Shown here piece after piece: positions 55,160 to 64,000 of a stretch of DNA of 64,000 nt (within the stretch, counting starts at the first letter, position 1; every line of letters starts with the position of its first letter). Source of the DNA: Macrophomina tecta (lineage: Eukaryota > Ascomycota > Dothideomycetes > Botryosphaeriales > Botryosphaeriaceae); contig JAKSGN010000007.1 of the NCBI GenBank assembly GCA_024180945.1, positions 2,976,001 through 3,040,000 on the forward strand. Reading direction: 5' to 3'. The notes beneath the pieces are model-generated. The model saw nothing but the letters and a program-made list of their open reading frames with translations. It was not told the origin of the DNA and did no database searches. Position numbers and translations under genes: made by a program.

Positions 55160-55697
55160 TTATATACGCGTCGGCACAGCGTAAATGGCGGAGCTGATTA
55201 GTCGTTAGTTGCTTGGAGAACAATTGTATGAGGCTGACACATTTCGCGGCTATTGGGCCTTGTGGATGACTAGGGCATTGGACGTGAGCAGGCAGTCTTG
55301 TGTCCCGCAAAGTCCCCAAGGCGGATCTTGAAAGAGCTGTGGCCTGCTCTCCGTGTGGGCGTCGAGTAAACTATCAAGATGTCTTCTTCGTTATCATCAG
55401 GTTTCTCTGCATAATCTTGCTGCGCGAAAAGTTGAGCTTCCAGACCACTGTCTGCAGCAGCACAGCCATGATACCAATCACTGCTTCAGCTTACCATGTG
55501 AGTGTCTTTTCATGTTGCAAAATTCGGTGCAACACGCTCATTGTTCACGATATATCATTTTTTGCAGGTGGATTGTCTGTCTGATTCAGTGCCCGTCGCG
55601 AATCCACCCTTCGAAATTACGCTTGACTGTTCTGCATCATACAGGTTACACAGCGTATAGACAGCCTTTTGCGCTGAGGGGCTATGCAGGCTCCCAC
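55160..55697. other. Intergenic region between NLR remnant and amidase
   Basis: About 540 bp, no supported gene. The missing 5' part of the NLR gene is not present here. Confidence 0.5.
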
Positions 55698-57484
55698 TCA
55701 CAAGGCTTCAATTATCCTGCCAGCCATTCCCAAAACCTTCTCTTCTTCTAGCCTTCTCGCCACAATCTGTAAGCTGATCGGTTGGCCGTGCACTGCCTCA
55801 ACATTATCTGTGATTTAATTTTAGCCGAACAGAATCTCGATCTTGCAGCAGGCCTGGACTTACAGTCTTCCCTGGTCACTTTATCAAATTCGCTGAAAGG
55901 CTCTCTCGATTTCTCCTCCGCGGACAGCTCATCCAGAGCCTTATCGACCGCGATACCGCTTGGAAATGACACTGCCGAGTAATCCAAGCAGTTGTAGACG
56001 CATGTGTAACCGACATACTTGAACTTTCCATGTTCGACGGTCGCGTATGGACATGTCGGACAGATAATCCCATCCAGCCCCGCCGCATTCCACCGGTCAA
56101 GGTAGCGCTTCTGCAGATCTGTGCGTTCGAGATGTATCTGCCACATATCGTAGACGCCGAGCTCTTTCGCGTCCTCATAAGCTGCCATTTCCGGGCGGAA
56201 AGGCTCACCTGTCGGGCCAAGGAGCTTTCTGACAGACTTGCCGCCATCGGCTATGAACATTCGTTGCTAGAGAGAGTCAGTCTTAGAACGGTGCGTGGGA
56301 AGTCTCGCAATTGGCAGATCTTACGATCAAGCTCCCCGCCTGGGCATGCATGCCCTCACTTTTCCATTCAATGATTTCATGTCCAGCCTTCTTCAGCCTC
56401 TCGACCGTCTCCTTCAGCGCTCTCCTTACCGGCGGAGTGGGCATGACAACATCATCATGCCAAAGCACCGCCAACTTCAGCTTCTTCGGAACCTCAACGG
56501 TGCGCCAGGGTATTGGGACACACTTCGGGTCCTGTAACCACGGCTGCAGCCCAACCACTGTCTTCGAGTACAGCTCCACACTCTCCAACGACGGGGCGAG
56601 CGGCCCATTCACGCTGGCCACGGCCTCCTGACCTGCCAATCCCGACTGCGTCTTCAGCGTCGGAAACCGGCCCAAGCTGGGCCTCAGAGTCCAGATACCG
56701 GTACACGCCGCAGGGATGCGAAGCGAGCCACCAATATCGCTGCCAACACCCAGCGGGCTCCCGCCAAATGCAATCAGCGCACTCTCGCCTCCGCTACTGC
56801 CGCCAGGCGTCAAGGCGCGGTTGCGCGGGTTCTTCGTGCGGCCAAAGACATTGTTGACGGACTCTGCGATCATCATGGCAGTGGGCACGTTCGTCTTAAC
56901 GTACAGCACCGCCCCGGCAGCGAGTAGCATGTCGATGAGCGTGCTATTGTAGGGTGCGGGCTTGTCGGCCAGCGACGCGAAGCCGAGAGTGGCATCTTTG
57001 CCCACGACATGGAAGTTATCCTTTATGGAGATGGGCAGGCCGTGGAAGGGACCGACGGGCTGGCCGGTCTTCGCGAGGTGCTCGTCCTGAGAGCGGGCAG
57101 TGGAGATGGCGAGGTCAAAGAGGGTTTCGGAGAGACAGCTCGTCTGAGAACTGTGGCATTAGCGTCTGAAGCAGGTTGCAAGGGGACAGTGCGAGGCACA
57201 GGGAGCTGTACCAACTGGTGAGCGGCGGCAGCTCTCTTACAGAAAGCCCTAGTGACCCTTTCAGAAGTCCATTCTCTGCTCTTAAGCTTCTCCAGCAGTT
57301 GCGCGGCAGGCGTGCCGGTAATTTCAAGCTCCTCGGGCGTAAACCAGCCCGATTGCTCAGGAAAGCCGGTGACGTCGAGCTGAGTGTCGGGGGGAAGCTT
57401 GTCTGCGGGGATGCGCCATTCTTCGGGAATGGAGTCGAGCAGCGCCTGGCGCTTCTTGGCGGCAATGTCCTCCCAAGCTGGCAT
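55698..57484 (-). CDS. Amidase (amidase signature family, acetamidase-like)
   Basis: Hydrolyses amides to acid and ammonia by the Ser-cisSer-Lys mechanism. Exons 57212-57484, 56325-57143, 55864-56266 and 55698-55807; introns 68, 58 and 56 bp; 534 aa, typical of fungal acetamidase-type enzymes. The triad is complete: K132 in ISIKDNF, S208 in TPGGSSGGES, S231 in GSDIGGSLRIPA; the spacing (76 and 23) fits the family. The N-terminal helical part (MPAWEDIAAKKRQALLDSIP, then HQLTSCLSE across intron 1) and C-terminus (VHGQPISLQIVARRLEEE) are as expected. Start is the first ATG (57484); the upstream open frame has only GTG. No signal peptide, so cytosolic. Divergent from a Dal5-type transporter, which suggests the imported compound may be its substrate. 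Confidence 0.93.
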
Positions 57485-58474
57485 GATGTTAACGAGACGA
57501 AAGCAATAGAACACTTCTGCGAATGGAGGACTCACGCTGGTTCTTGTGTGTTGTTAGCAGCGGTAGACCAACGCCGGCCCGTGTCCCACCTTTGGGGCGC
57601 TATCGGCTTCCGTCGGTCAAGTCCCGAGAGCCGACGGGCGCAGGTGGAGGCGTGCAGGACGTCATCGCCGCTGCACAGAGAGGAGGAAGGAGGCGCCAGG
57701 CGGCCGAGTGGAAAAATACAAACATCGACCCTGATCGGAGAGTGCGCGAAGTGGTCAGGTGGTGTCCAAGTAGGCTGCACATTGTTCCGTCCTCTTGTCG
57801 TGTCAGAGCTCCGCCAGTGCTGCCGGCTTGGTAAGTGCTTCGCGGCGCCCTCTTCCGTACTCGGGCGGCTGTGCCTGAGACCTGCTTCGGCAGTGTTATC
57901 AGGGCGAGGCGGGCTTGGAAGACGATCGGCCGAAAGCCGCCCTGGATGGCGCTGTGGCTTGCCGCGCAACCGTGGCCTTCTCCGCACTCCCGGCGGCATA
58001 TCCTGCCCGAGGCCGCAGCGGGGGATGGCCAAAGAGGTGGAACGCCCTTTCTCTCCGCCTTTCTCCAGACATCCACCGACGAGGTTGATGAAATTTCCTA
58101 ACAGGGCACAGAAAGCGAAGGCCTGAGCGAGACGAGCTGCAAGGTCAGGGTGCATCAGTGCCGGTGGAGCCACTGACTCGCTCGCGCCTCTGCTTTATCT
58201 CTCTCCCTCTTTCGACTGTACCCCGGCCGCTTATCGCCCTATCATATCTGCTCGGCCTTCATGGACCGGTAATCTTCGCCTGGATCCGCTGCAGAGCCTC
58301 TGTTGTCGCTCTCTCCGCCACTTGTATATTTATTCCCCGGAACTGACCTGACATTCCACCGCTGTTGGAGCCGAATTTTTCCCTTTTCCTCGCCGACATC
58401 GCCTCCTTCCAGTCATTGGAGGATCCCGGCCAAATCCTTGACTAGCGAGGAGCCAAAGGCGGTGTTCAAACAAT
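57485..58474. promoter_or_regulatory. Divergent promoter region of amidase and transporter with GATA motifs
   Basis: A 990-bp region between the two starts. Four HGATAR-type sites (AreA-like GATA factors) read on the minus strand at 57896-57901, 58195-58200, 58231-58236 and 58239-58244; three of them fall within 50 bp, about 230-280 bp from the transporter ATG. About three such sites per kb are expected by chance, so only the clustering is suggestive. A long plus-strand ORF here (57176-58126) has no family features. Confidence 0.4.
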
Positions 58475-60118
58475 ATGGCGACCCTAGCCAAGCTGCGGGC
58501 ATATTTCAGCCCATCCCAGTCGACCAAGGAGGAGCGGAAGTTGGTCCAGAAGATTGATTTCTTCATTCTGACCTTTTGCTGTTTAAGTTATTTCTGCAAC
58601 TACGCAAGTCTGCCCCTTCCCTCATACACAGCAGGGCCGCTGACTAAATGTCCAGCTCGACCGCTCCAACCTTACCAATGCCTACGTCTCGGGAATGCAA
58701 ACGGACCTCAACTTCAAGGGGAACCAGCTCACTCAGATCAACACTATCTTCACTTGCGGCTACATCATTGGTCAGATACCCTCCAACCTCGCCCTTTACT
58801 ACATCCCGCCGCGGGTGTTTTTCCCCTCCATGATGGTGGTCTGGGCTGCTTTGACCATGGTTACGGCATCTGTGCAAAAGCCCGAGCATATCATGGCCAT
58901 CCGCTTCTTTCAAGCCATTGCCGAATCCACCACCTTCGTGGGCACCCACTACATCCTCGGATCCTGGTACACCGGCAAAGAACTGGGCAAGCGCAGCGGC
59001 ATATTTACAGCATCTGGCCTCGCAGGGACCATGTTCGGCGGTTTCATCCAGACCGGCATCCAGAAGTCCCTCCACCTGAAAGGCGGCCTTACCGGCTGGC
59101 GCTGGCTCTTCATCATCGATGGCCTCATCACCCTACCCGTCGCCCTTTACGGCTTCCTCCTCTTCCCCAACACACCCAGCACGATTAACGCCCCCTACCT
59201 CTCCTCCAGCGAGCGCGCTCTCGCCATCTCCCGCGTCCCCGAAGTTCCCGAACGCGCGCCGCTCTCCCTCGCCTTCGCCAAGCGCGTCCTCACCTCCTTC
59301 TACTTCTACGCCTTCGTCATTCTGTGGATCATCGCCGGCGAGACCGAGTCATTCTCAACCAACACTCTGCTCGCGCTCTACCTCAAAGCGCACCCAACCA
59401 ACACCTACACCGTTTCCCAGCTCAACGTAAGCGCGCTCATCTCCTGCATATACTTACACGCCTAAGAAGGAGAAACGAAACCAACTAACGCACTTCCGCT
59501 CCGCAGGACTACCCCACCGGCGTCCCCGCCGTCGGCATCATCTCGACCCTCTTCTGGGCGACGCTGACCGACTTCCTGGGCGGCAAGCGCTATCTGGTCG
59601 GCTACTGGATCGGCATCACGGGCGTCGCGACGTCGGCGCTCATCCTCGCCGACTTCCACTCCACCGCCACCGTCATGGGCGCCTACTACTGGGCGGGCAG
59701 CGTGTACGCGTGCCAAGCGACCTTCTTCGCGTGGGCCAACGATGCCCTGCGCTACGAGGAGGACATGCTGCGCGCCGTCGTCGTCGCGGCGATGAACATG
59801 GGCAGCAACGTCTTCAACGCCTGGTGGGCGATTGTATTTTACTCGGCAGATTTCGCGCCGCGGTTCACGGTGAGTGCGGGAGGGTGCTGGTTTCGTGTGC
59901 GGTGCGCGAGGATGAAATGGCTGACGCGTTTATAGAGAGGGATGTGGGCCATGATCGGGACGTCGATTGCGCTGGCTGTGTGGACGACGGTCCTGCTCGT
60001 CTGGACGGTGCGGACGGAGAGGAACCGTGTGGTGGATGGGACTGGGAGTGAGGCTGGGCAGAAGCAGGAGGGCAGCCTTGTCGAGAAGGAGAATGAGGTT
60101 GTGCAAGAGAAGGTGTGA
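58475..60118 (+). CDS. MFS transporter, Dal5-type anion:cation symporter family
   Basis: Plasma-membrane proton symporter of the family including allantoate, pantothenate and nicotinate permeases. Exons 58475-58603, 58656-59426, 59507-59869 and 59936-60118; 481 aa with about 12 predicted membrane helices. Splicing joins YFCNY to LDRSNLTNAYVSGM, the family hallmark in helix 1 and the following loop. Others are INTIFTCGYIIGQIPSNLAL, RFFQAIAESTTFVGTHYILGSWY and GWRWLFIIDG. Intron 1 (58604-58655) has a GC donor (GCAAGT); no GT donor there keeps the frame. The N- and C-termini are cytosolic and charged. Substrate cannot be read from sequence; the divergent amidase suggests an amide or ureide used as nitrogen source. 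Confidence 0.93.
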
Positions 60119-60334
60119 GGTGCGTGTACTTGGCTTGACGCCGCTTGAACGAATGGATATGACATTTGACGCGTCTACGTCCGCGAAAAGATGGTTGAGA
60201 GCTTCCTCAAGAGATACCAAAATGCATGACTGAAGCAAAAGTAAGCAAAGCCTACCGTGGTTTGGACAGAGTTGGAGCGGATGTAGTACATAAAGCGAAA
60301 GGAGTGTTCCTTCCATCGTGCTAGGTCGACCTTG
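60119..60334. other. Region downstream of the transporter
   Basis: About 215 bp, presumed 3' UTR; no gene. Confidence 0.5.
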
Positions 60335-60594
60335 CCAGAACCTCATGGTGGAGTGGGTGGAGTGGGTACCTACATGACTGTATAGGGACAGAGGCGTCTC
60401 GTGTAGGGATGGGGTTCGAGTCTAAGCATAAAAACCGGCGACCTTACTTTAACACAACCGCTATATGGTTAGCTTTGTCCCTAAAGCTGGTTCTATGTCG
60501 CATTGAGAGTGCCTCCAAGTGCGCGCAACTGGCCGATAGCTTTGCCTCTTTTGTCCACCAGTCGTCCTTAATGCGTCTGAGATTCTTTTGATTC
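60335..60594 (+). repeat. SINE-like tRNA-derived repeat, copy 2
   Basis: About 260 bp resembling 40936-41190 in the same orientation. Box A TGGTGGAGTGGG (60346-60357) and box B GGTTCGAGTCT (60413-60423) are kept. The copies differ by many substitutions and small indels, so both look old. It lies between two convergent genes. Confidence 0.7.
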
Positions 60595-60903
60595 GCTGTC
60601 AGTTAAACGATCTAGATACCGGTTGGAAAGTCTCACCCCAATGCCCATGGGTGTACTCTTGAGAACCCGGTAGAAATGCTGTGAACATCACCGTCGCCAT
60701 CAACAGTCCTCTCTCGTTTGCTCTTGGATGCAACCTATCTTTCCAGCTACAAAAAGAAGAGCCATGCAACCATCACCATCGTCATCCAAGCCCGGACGCC
60801 TTGCTGCTAAGCGTAACGCTTTTTGACCAGCAACACACAAAATGCCTCACAATGGAACGCCAACCGTAATCACGGTCCCTATGCACATAGTCTCCCGTCC
60901 TCT
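60595..60903. other. Region between SINE-like copy and Nup84
   Basis: About 310 bp, presumed 3' UTR of the nucleoporin gene; no gene seen. Confidence 0.5.
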
Positions 60904-63900
60904 CTACATCTCGTTTGTAGGATGAACCTCCCACAATCTCATCGTCTGTCCATAGTTTGCGCGCTTCTTGCTGGGCTCCTTCTTCGAGCTGCCCTCAGTC
61001 AATCTGATCATTGCCAAACTGGATTCCGCAAGCGACTTGACTAGCTCTTGCATGCGGCCCGTCTCCAGGAACACGTCGGCGAGATCGCCGTTATCCGGCG
61101 CCGCGATTGCCGTAGCTAGATCCATGGATCGCGTAATGTTGTCGCGGCCAACCATGTGCGACGCGCTGTGGAGGACACTGTTATAGGCTAGGATGACTTC
61201 AGGGAGGTAGATGCGGCGAAGGCTGAGCAGCTGCTGGGCCTCAAGGTCTGTGACACGGCAATCAATCTCACTGACATTCTTAGAGCAAGGGAAGAAGGGG
61301 CTTACCGTCGCAGGCGAACATGAAGATGTCGTTGCTCAGCAGAGGTTTGACAGCTTCGCAGACGCTCTCGAGGAGATTGCGGATCTTGTTCTTGGGTGGC
61401 ATGGTGCCGCCATTCGCTTTGATGCTGAAGAAGGCGTTAACATTGTCGTGTTCAAAAGTTAGGCGTTGCAATTGTAACTCATACTTTATAAGTTCGGCTT
61501 CTTCGATCCGCCATTCATCAAGCATCTTGATTGCCTGCACAAGTTGCTGAAGCTCGTAGTAAAGTTTGCTGTCGTCCTTCAGGGAGGCCTTTGCTTTTCT
61601 GGCCTCTTCAATAGTCTCAGGTGAGAGTGAGCGACGCTGCTGAACCGTGGGTCGTGCATTGCGAGAAGACCGGCGATGGCTAGAGTTTTCTTCCACGTTG
61701 ACGAAAGCGTCATCATCGTCTTCCATAACGTCGATGCCACGGCCAAAGATGGGCATTTCAGCTGTCTTGAGCTTTGAGACATGACGGTAGGGTAATCTCT
61801 CAATAAGCCTGACGGCGGCTCCGATATGGCCCGAGAGTAGGAAGTGCTTCATAGACTCCGTCAACGCTGTGAACGTTTTATGCCACCTCTCCGGAAGATG
61901 CATCCACCATTCGCAGCTACGAATCACCATCTCATCCTCGGGTCTGACTGCATCCGGCAAGAATCCTTTGCGGATGCGGTAACTGGGCCACTGCTGATGG
62001 TTGGCTGGCTCTAGGAATTCGTACTTGGAAATGAAATTGTGTTTTGCCGACGGGAAACTTGCAGCATGCATCGTGTACTCGAATTGTTGCTCCAGAACTT
62101 GGTCAAGTTCGATGTTGTACTTCTCCATGAGGCGAACCTGCAACTTCTGCTCCTCGAAGTTGCGGATGTCTGTAGAAGCAACACCTAGTACCATCCACGA
62201 ACGGACCTCAGAGAGCTGCGAGGCATAGAGGGGCACCAGCTCGATCTTGCCAGCCATGCGCAAGAAATCGATGTAGCTGACCAACACGTTCTCATAGATT
62301 GAGCGGTCGGGTGAGCTGTCGATATCCAAACCGAAAGCCTTTTTGATGAGCATCATATGGGAAACAACCCTGATTGCATCGTAGCTCTCTGCAAGCGCAA
62401 GGAACTGCTCAGACGTCTCACGGTCAACGACTGGCAGGAGCGCGGACTGCCCTCCCTCGTTCGCTTTCCTCGAAAGTGCAATGCCCAAGTTTTTGGCAAG
62501 GTCGTCAAACGATTTTCCAATCAAAGCTCCTTGGATCATCTTCATGGGCTCGCGACTTTCTTCTCTGGTCGGACCAAACTCCGCCAGGTAATCCACCACA
62601 AAGCGATTTGCATTGGGCGAGCTGCCGGCCATTTGAAGGGTGTTTGTTGGTGCTCCAAGCCGCGGGGTAGTCTGAGGTACGCCTTCAGGAAGCCTCTGGT
62701 GCAGGAATTGGTCCCATTGGGCCAACAGCACATTGTTCAGCCGAATGTACAGGAAATCGTCCCAGGTCTTGCAAACTGGCTCTACCGATGGGATATCGCC
62801 AGCTAAAAGGCCATAGACCGCGCGCTCGAAGTCGTTCTGGCCCGCCTGAGCAGCGGCGTAGCAGACCCGACGCCACAGAGATCCTACGTTGGCACCACGC
62901 AGAGAGGTCCGACGGTCAAGGTTATCGTAGGATTTGCCCAGGGCAACAGCTCGCCACTGCTCATTGTGCTCGTTGCACCAGTCTCGGATCTCTTGCCAGG
63001 GCTTGCCCCGTCTCATCATCTCCCACAGTGCCATCCAAACGGCTTTTTCGTAATCCTCATCCGACTTCTCCAAAACACGAGCTTGGCGTGTTGGCGCATC
63101 CGGATCCAGTTGGTATGCCATGGGTTCACCGGTGTCGTCTCGTCGGACGTTGGCGAGGGCCTTCTCCGCAGACTTCTCGAAGGGGCGAAGTCTCTTCTCT
63201 TGCTTGAGCTTCAACTTCGTGTCTAACCAGCCCTGCGACCAAGTCCCGCTACCCCGACCGGACCTCTCCTCCATGATGGCTGAGATCTCCTGGCCCGCTG
63301 AATCTGCGGTCTCTTCCAGCCAACGAAGGATGAGCTCCCTTTCCCGCGCATTGTCTTCCTCAAAAATAAAACGGTCCCATACTTCGCCTTCAGGAGTGAA
63401 CCTATGCAGAGCAGGCATTCCCGTCAATGCTTTCTTCTTGCTGCTGTTAGGGTCCGTTCCCGGCTCATGCTGGTCATGCTCCAAAAGCGTCCGCAGCAAT
63501 TCCCACGTTGCGACCTCCGACTGCCACTGCTTCAACATAGCCCGTGTATCAATACCGGGAGCAGTTTCATCTTCTTCAATGGATTGAATTATCTCAGAAT
63601 CGCGCACACGGTCGAGACGCTTGTTGGATGCTCCTCGCGACTCCTGCGCCAGTTTCTTCCGTAAAGTGCGGACATTGGCCTCGGCGTCCTTCTTGAGCTT
63701 CTGGACCAAGTCCAAAGTCGCATGGTGCTTCTGAACTGGAGTGACGTTCTTGTCGGAAATGTCCTTCAGCCAGCTGTCAACGCTTTCGGCGAACTTCTCG
63801 ACTTCCTTGCCAACGCGTTCAGCCATGGATCGCAGCGGGTGGAGGTCTTCATCGTGGGCGCGGTAGGTAAGACGGAGGGCGGTCTGATCAGAAGCAACGC

Positions 63901-63964
63901 TGGCCTGCGAACCACGTCGCGACCTTCGCCGGGGCGCGGATGATGGGCGGGCGATGGGAGCCAT
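60904..63964 (-). CDS. NUP84: Nucleoporin Nup84/Nup107 (Y-complex)
   Basis: Alpha-helical scaffold subunit of the Y-shaped (Nup84/Nup107) complex of the nuclear pore. Exons 61306-63964 and 60904-61247 with a 58-bp intron; 1000 aa, somewhat longer than yeast Nup84, as usual for filamentous fungi. The N-terminus is basic and Ser-rich, then helical repeats fill nearly the whole chain. Recognisable stretches include GSLWRRVCYAAA, AVYGLLAGDIPSVEP, CKTWDDFLYIRLNNVLLAQWD, SYIDFLRMAGKIELVPLYASQL and the C-terminal GQTMRLWEVHP. The splice is firm: exon 2 supplies the conserved C-terminus in frame (QQLLSLRRIYLPEVILAYN). ATG at 63964, 36 bp from the window edge, so its promoter is outside. Confidence 0.94.
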
Positions 63965-64000
63965 TGTGCGGGTGGTTTGCGCGACAAATCGAGCGGAGAG

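Noticed and set aside
57176..58126. 316-aa plus-strand ORF in the amidase-transporter region
   Set aside because: Overlaps amidase exon 1 in antisense, has no motif and random-like composition.

Overview
This is eukaryotic DNA from a filamentous ascomycete (Pezizomycotina; Dothideomycetes is my guess, not shown). The reasons are short introns (about 42-165 bp) with GTRAGT donors, CTRAC branch sites and YAG acceptors, fungal-specific families (Zn2Cys6 regulator, Dal5-type transporter, NACHT-type remnant), chromodomain Ty3/gypsy elements, and an AT-rich block with the footprint of repeat-induced point mutation (RIP).

Positions 1-18426 are a nest of three LTR retrotransposons. The oldest is a RIP-degraded minus-strand element (LTR 18230-18426, body 14243-18229). 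A plus-strand element of the same family (body 1-1473 and 9805-14045, 3' LTR 14046-14242) sits in its integrase gene. An intact minus-strand chromovirus (1479-9799) then inserted into the reverse transcriptase of that second element. The intact element has LTRs that look identical (772 bp each) and a 5-bp target duplication. Its gag (6991-8928) and pol (2015-6998) are joined by a textbook -1 frameshift signal: slippery A-AAA-AAC, then an H-type pseudoknot. Its LTR promoter has five 14-bp repeats beside a TATA box. Between pol and the 3' LTR it carries a spliced antisense gene (2356-3102) for a small basic, cysteine-rich, coiled-coil protein. This antisense gene is the best candidate here for something undescribed. 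The degraded element has a comparable antisense reading frame in the same place.

Positions 18427-64000 are gene-rich DNA. In order: a small orphan ORF (+), cytoplasmic dynein heavy chain (+, 4355 aa), a vanillyl-alcohol-oxidase-like flavoenzyme (+), an AT-hook protein with a duplicated module (-), NBP35 (-), the ubiquitin E1 UBA1 (-), an F-box protein (+, 8 exons), a Zn2Cys6 regulator (+), a broken NLR/NACHT remnant (-), an amidase (-) divergent from a Dal5-type transporter (+), and the nucleoporin Nup84/Nup107 (-). Exon structures were built by hand; every proposed splice keeps one open frame and a total length divisible by three. Two copies of a tRNA-like SINE (about 40936-41190 and 60335-60594) lie in the gene-rich part.

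Most genes are unrelated housekeeping functions (dynein transport, Fe-S assembly, ubiquitin activation, nuclear pore). The only pair that looks functionally linked is amidase plus ureide/amide-type transporter, sharing a 990-bp divergent promoter region with clustered GATA motifs, which suggests use of an organic nitrogen source.
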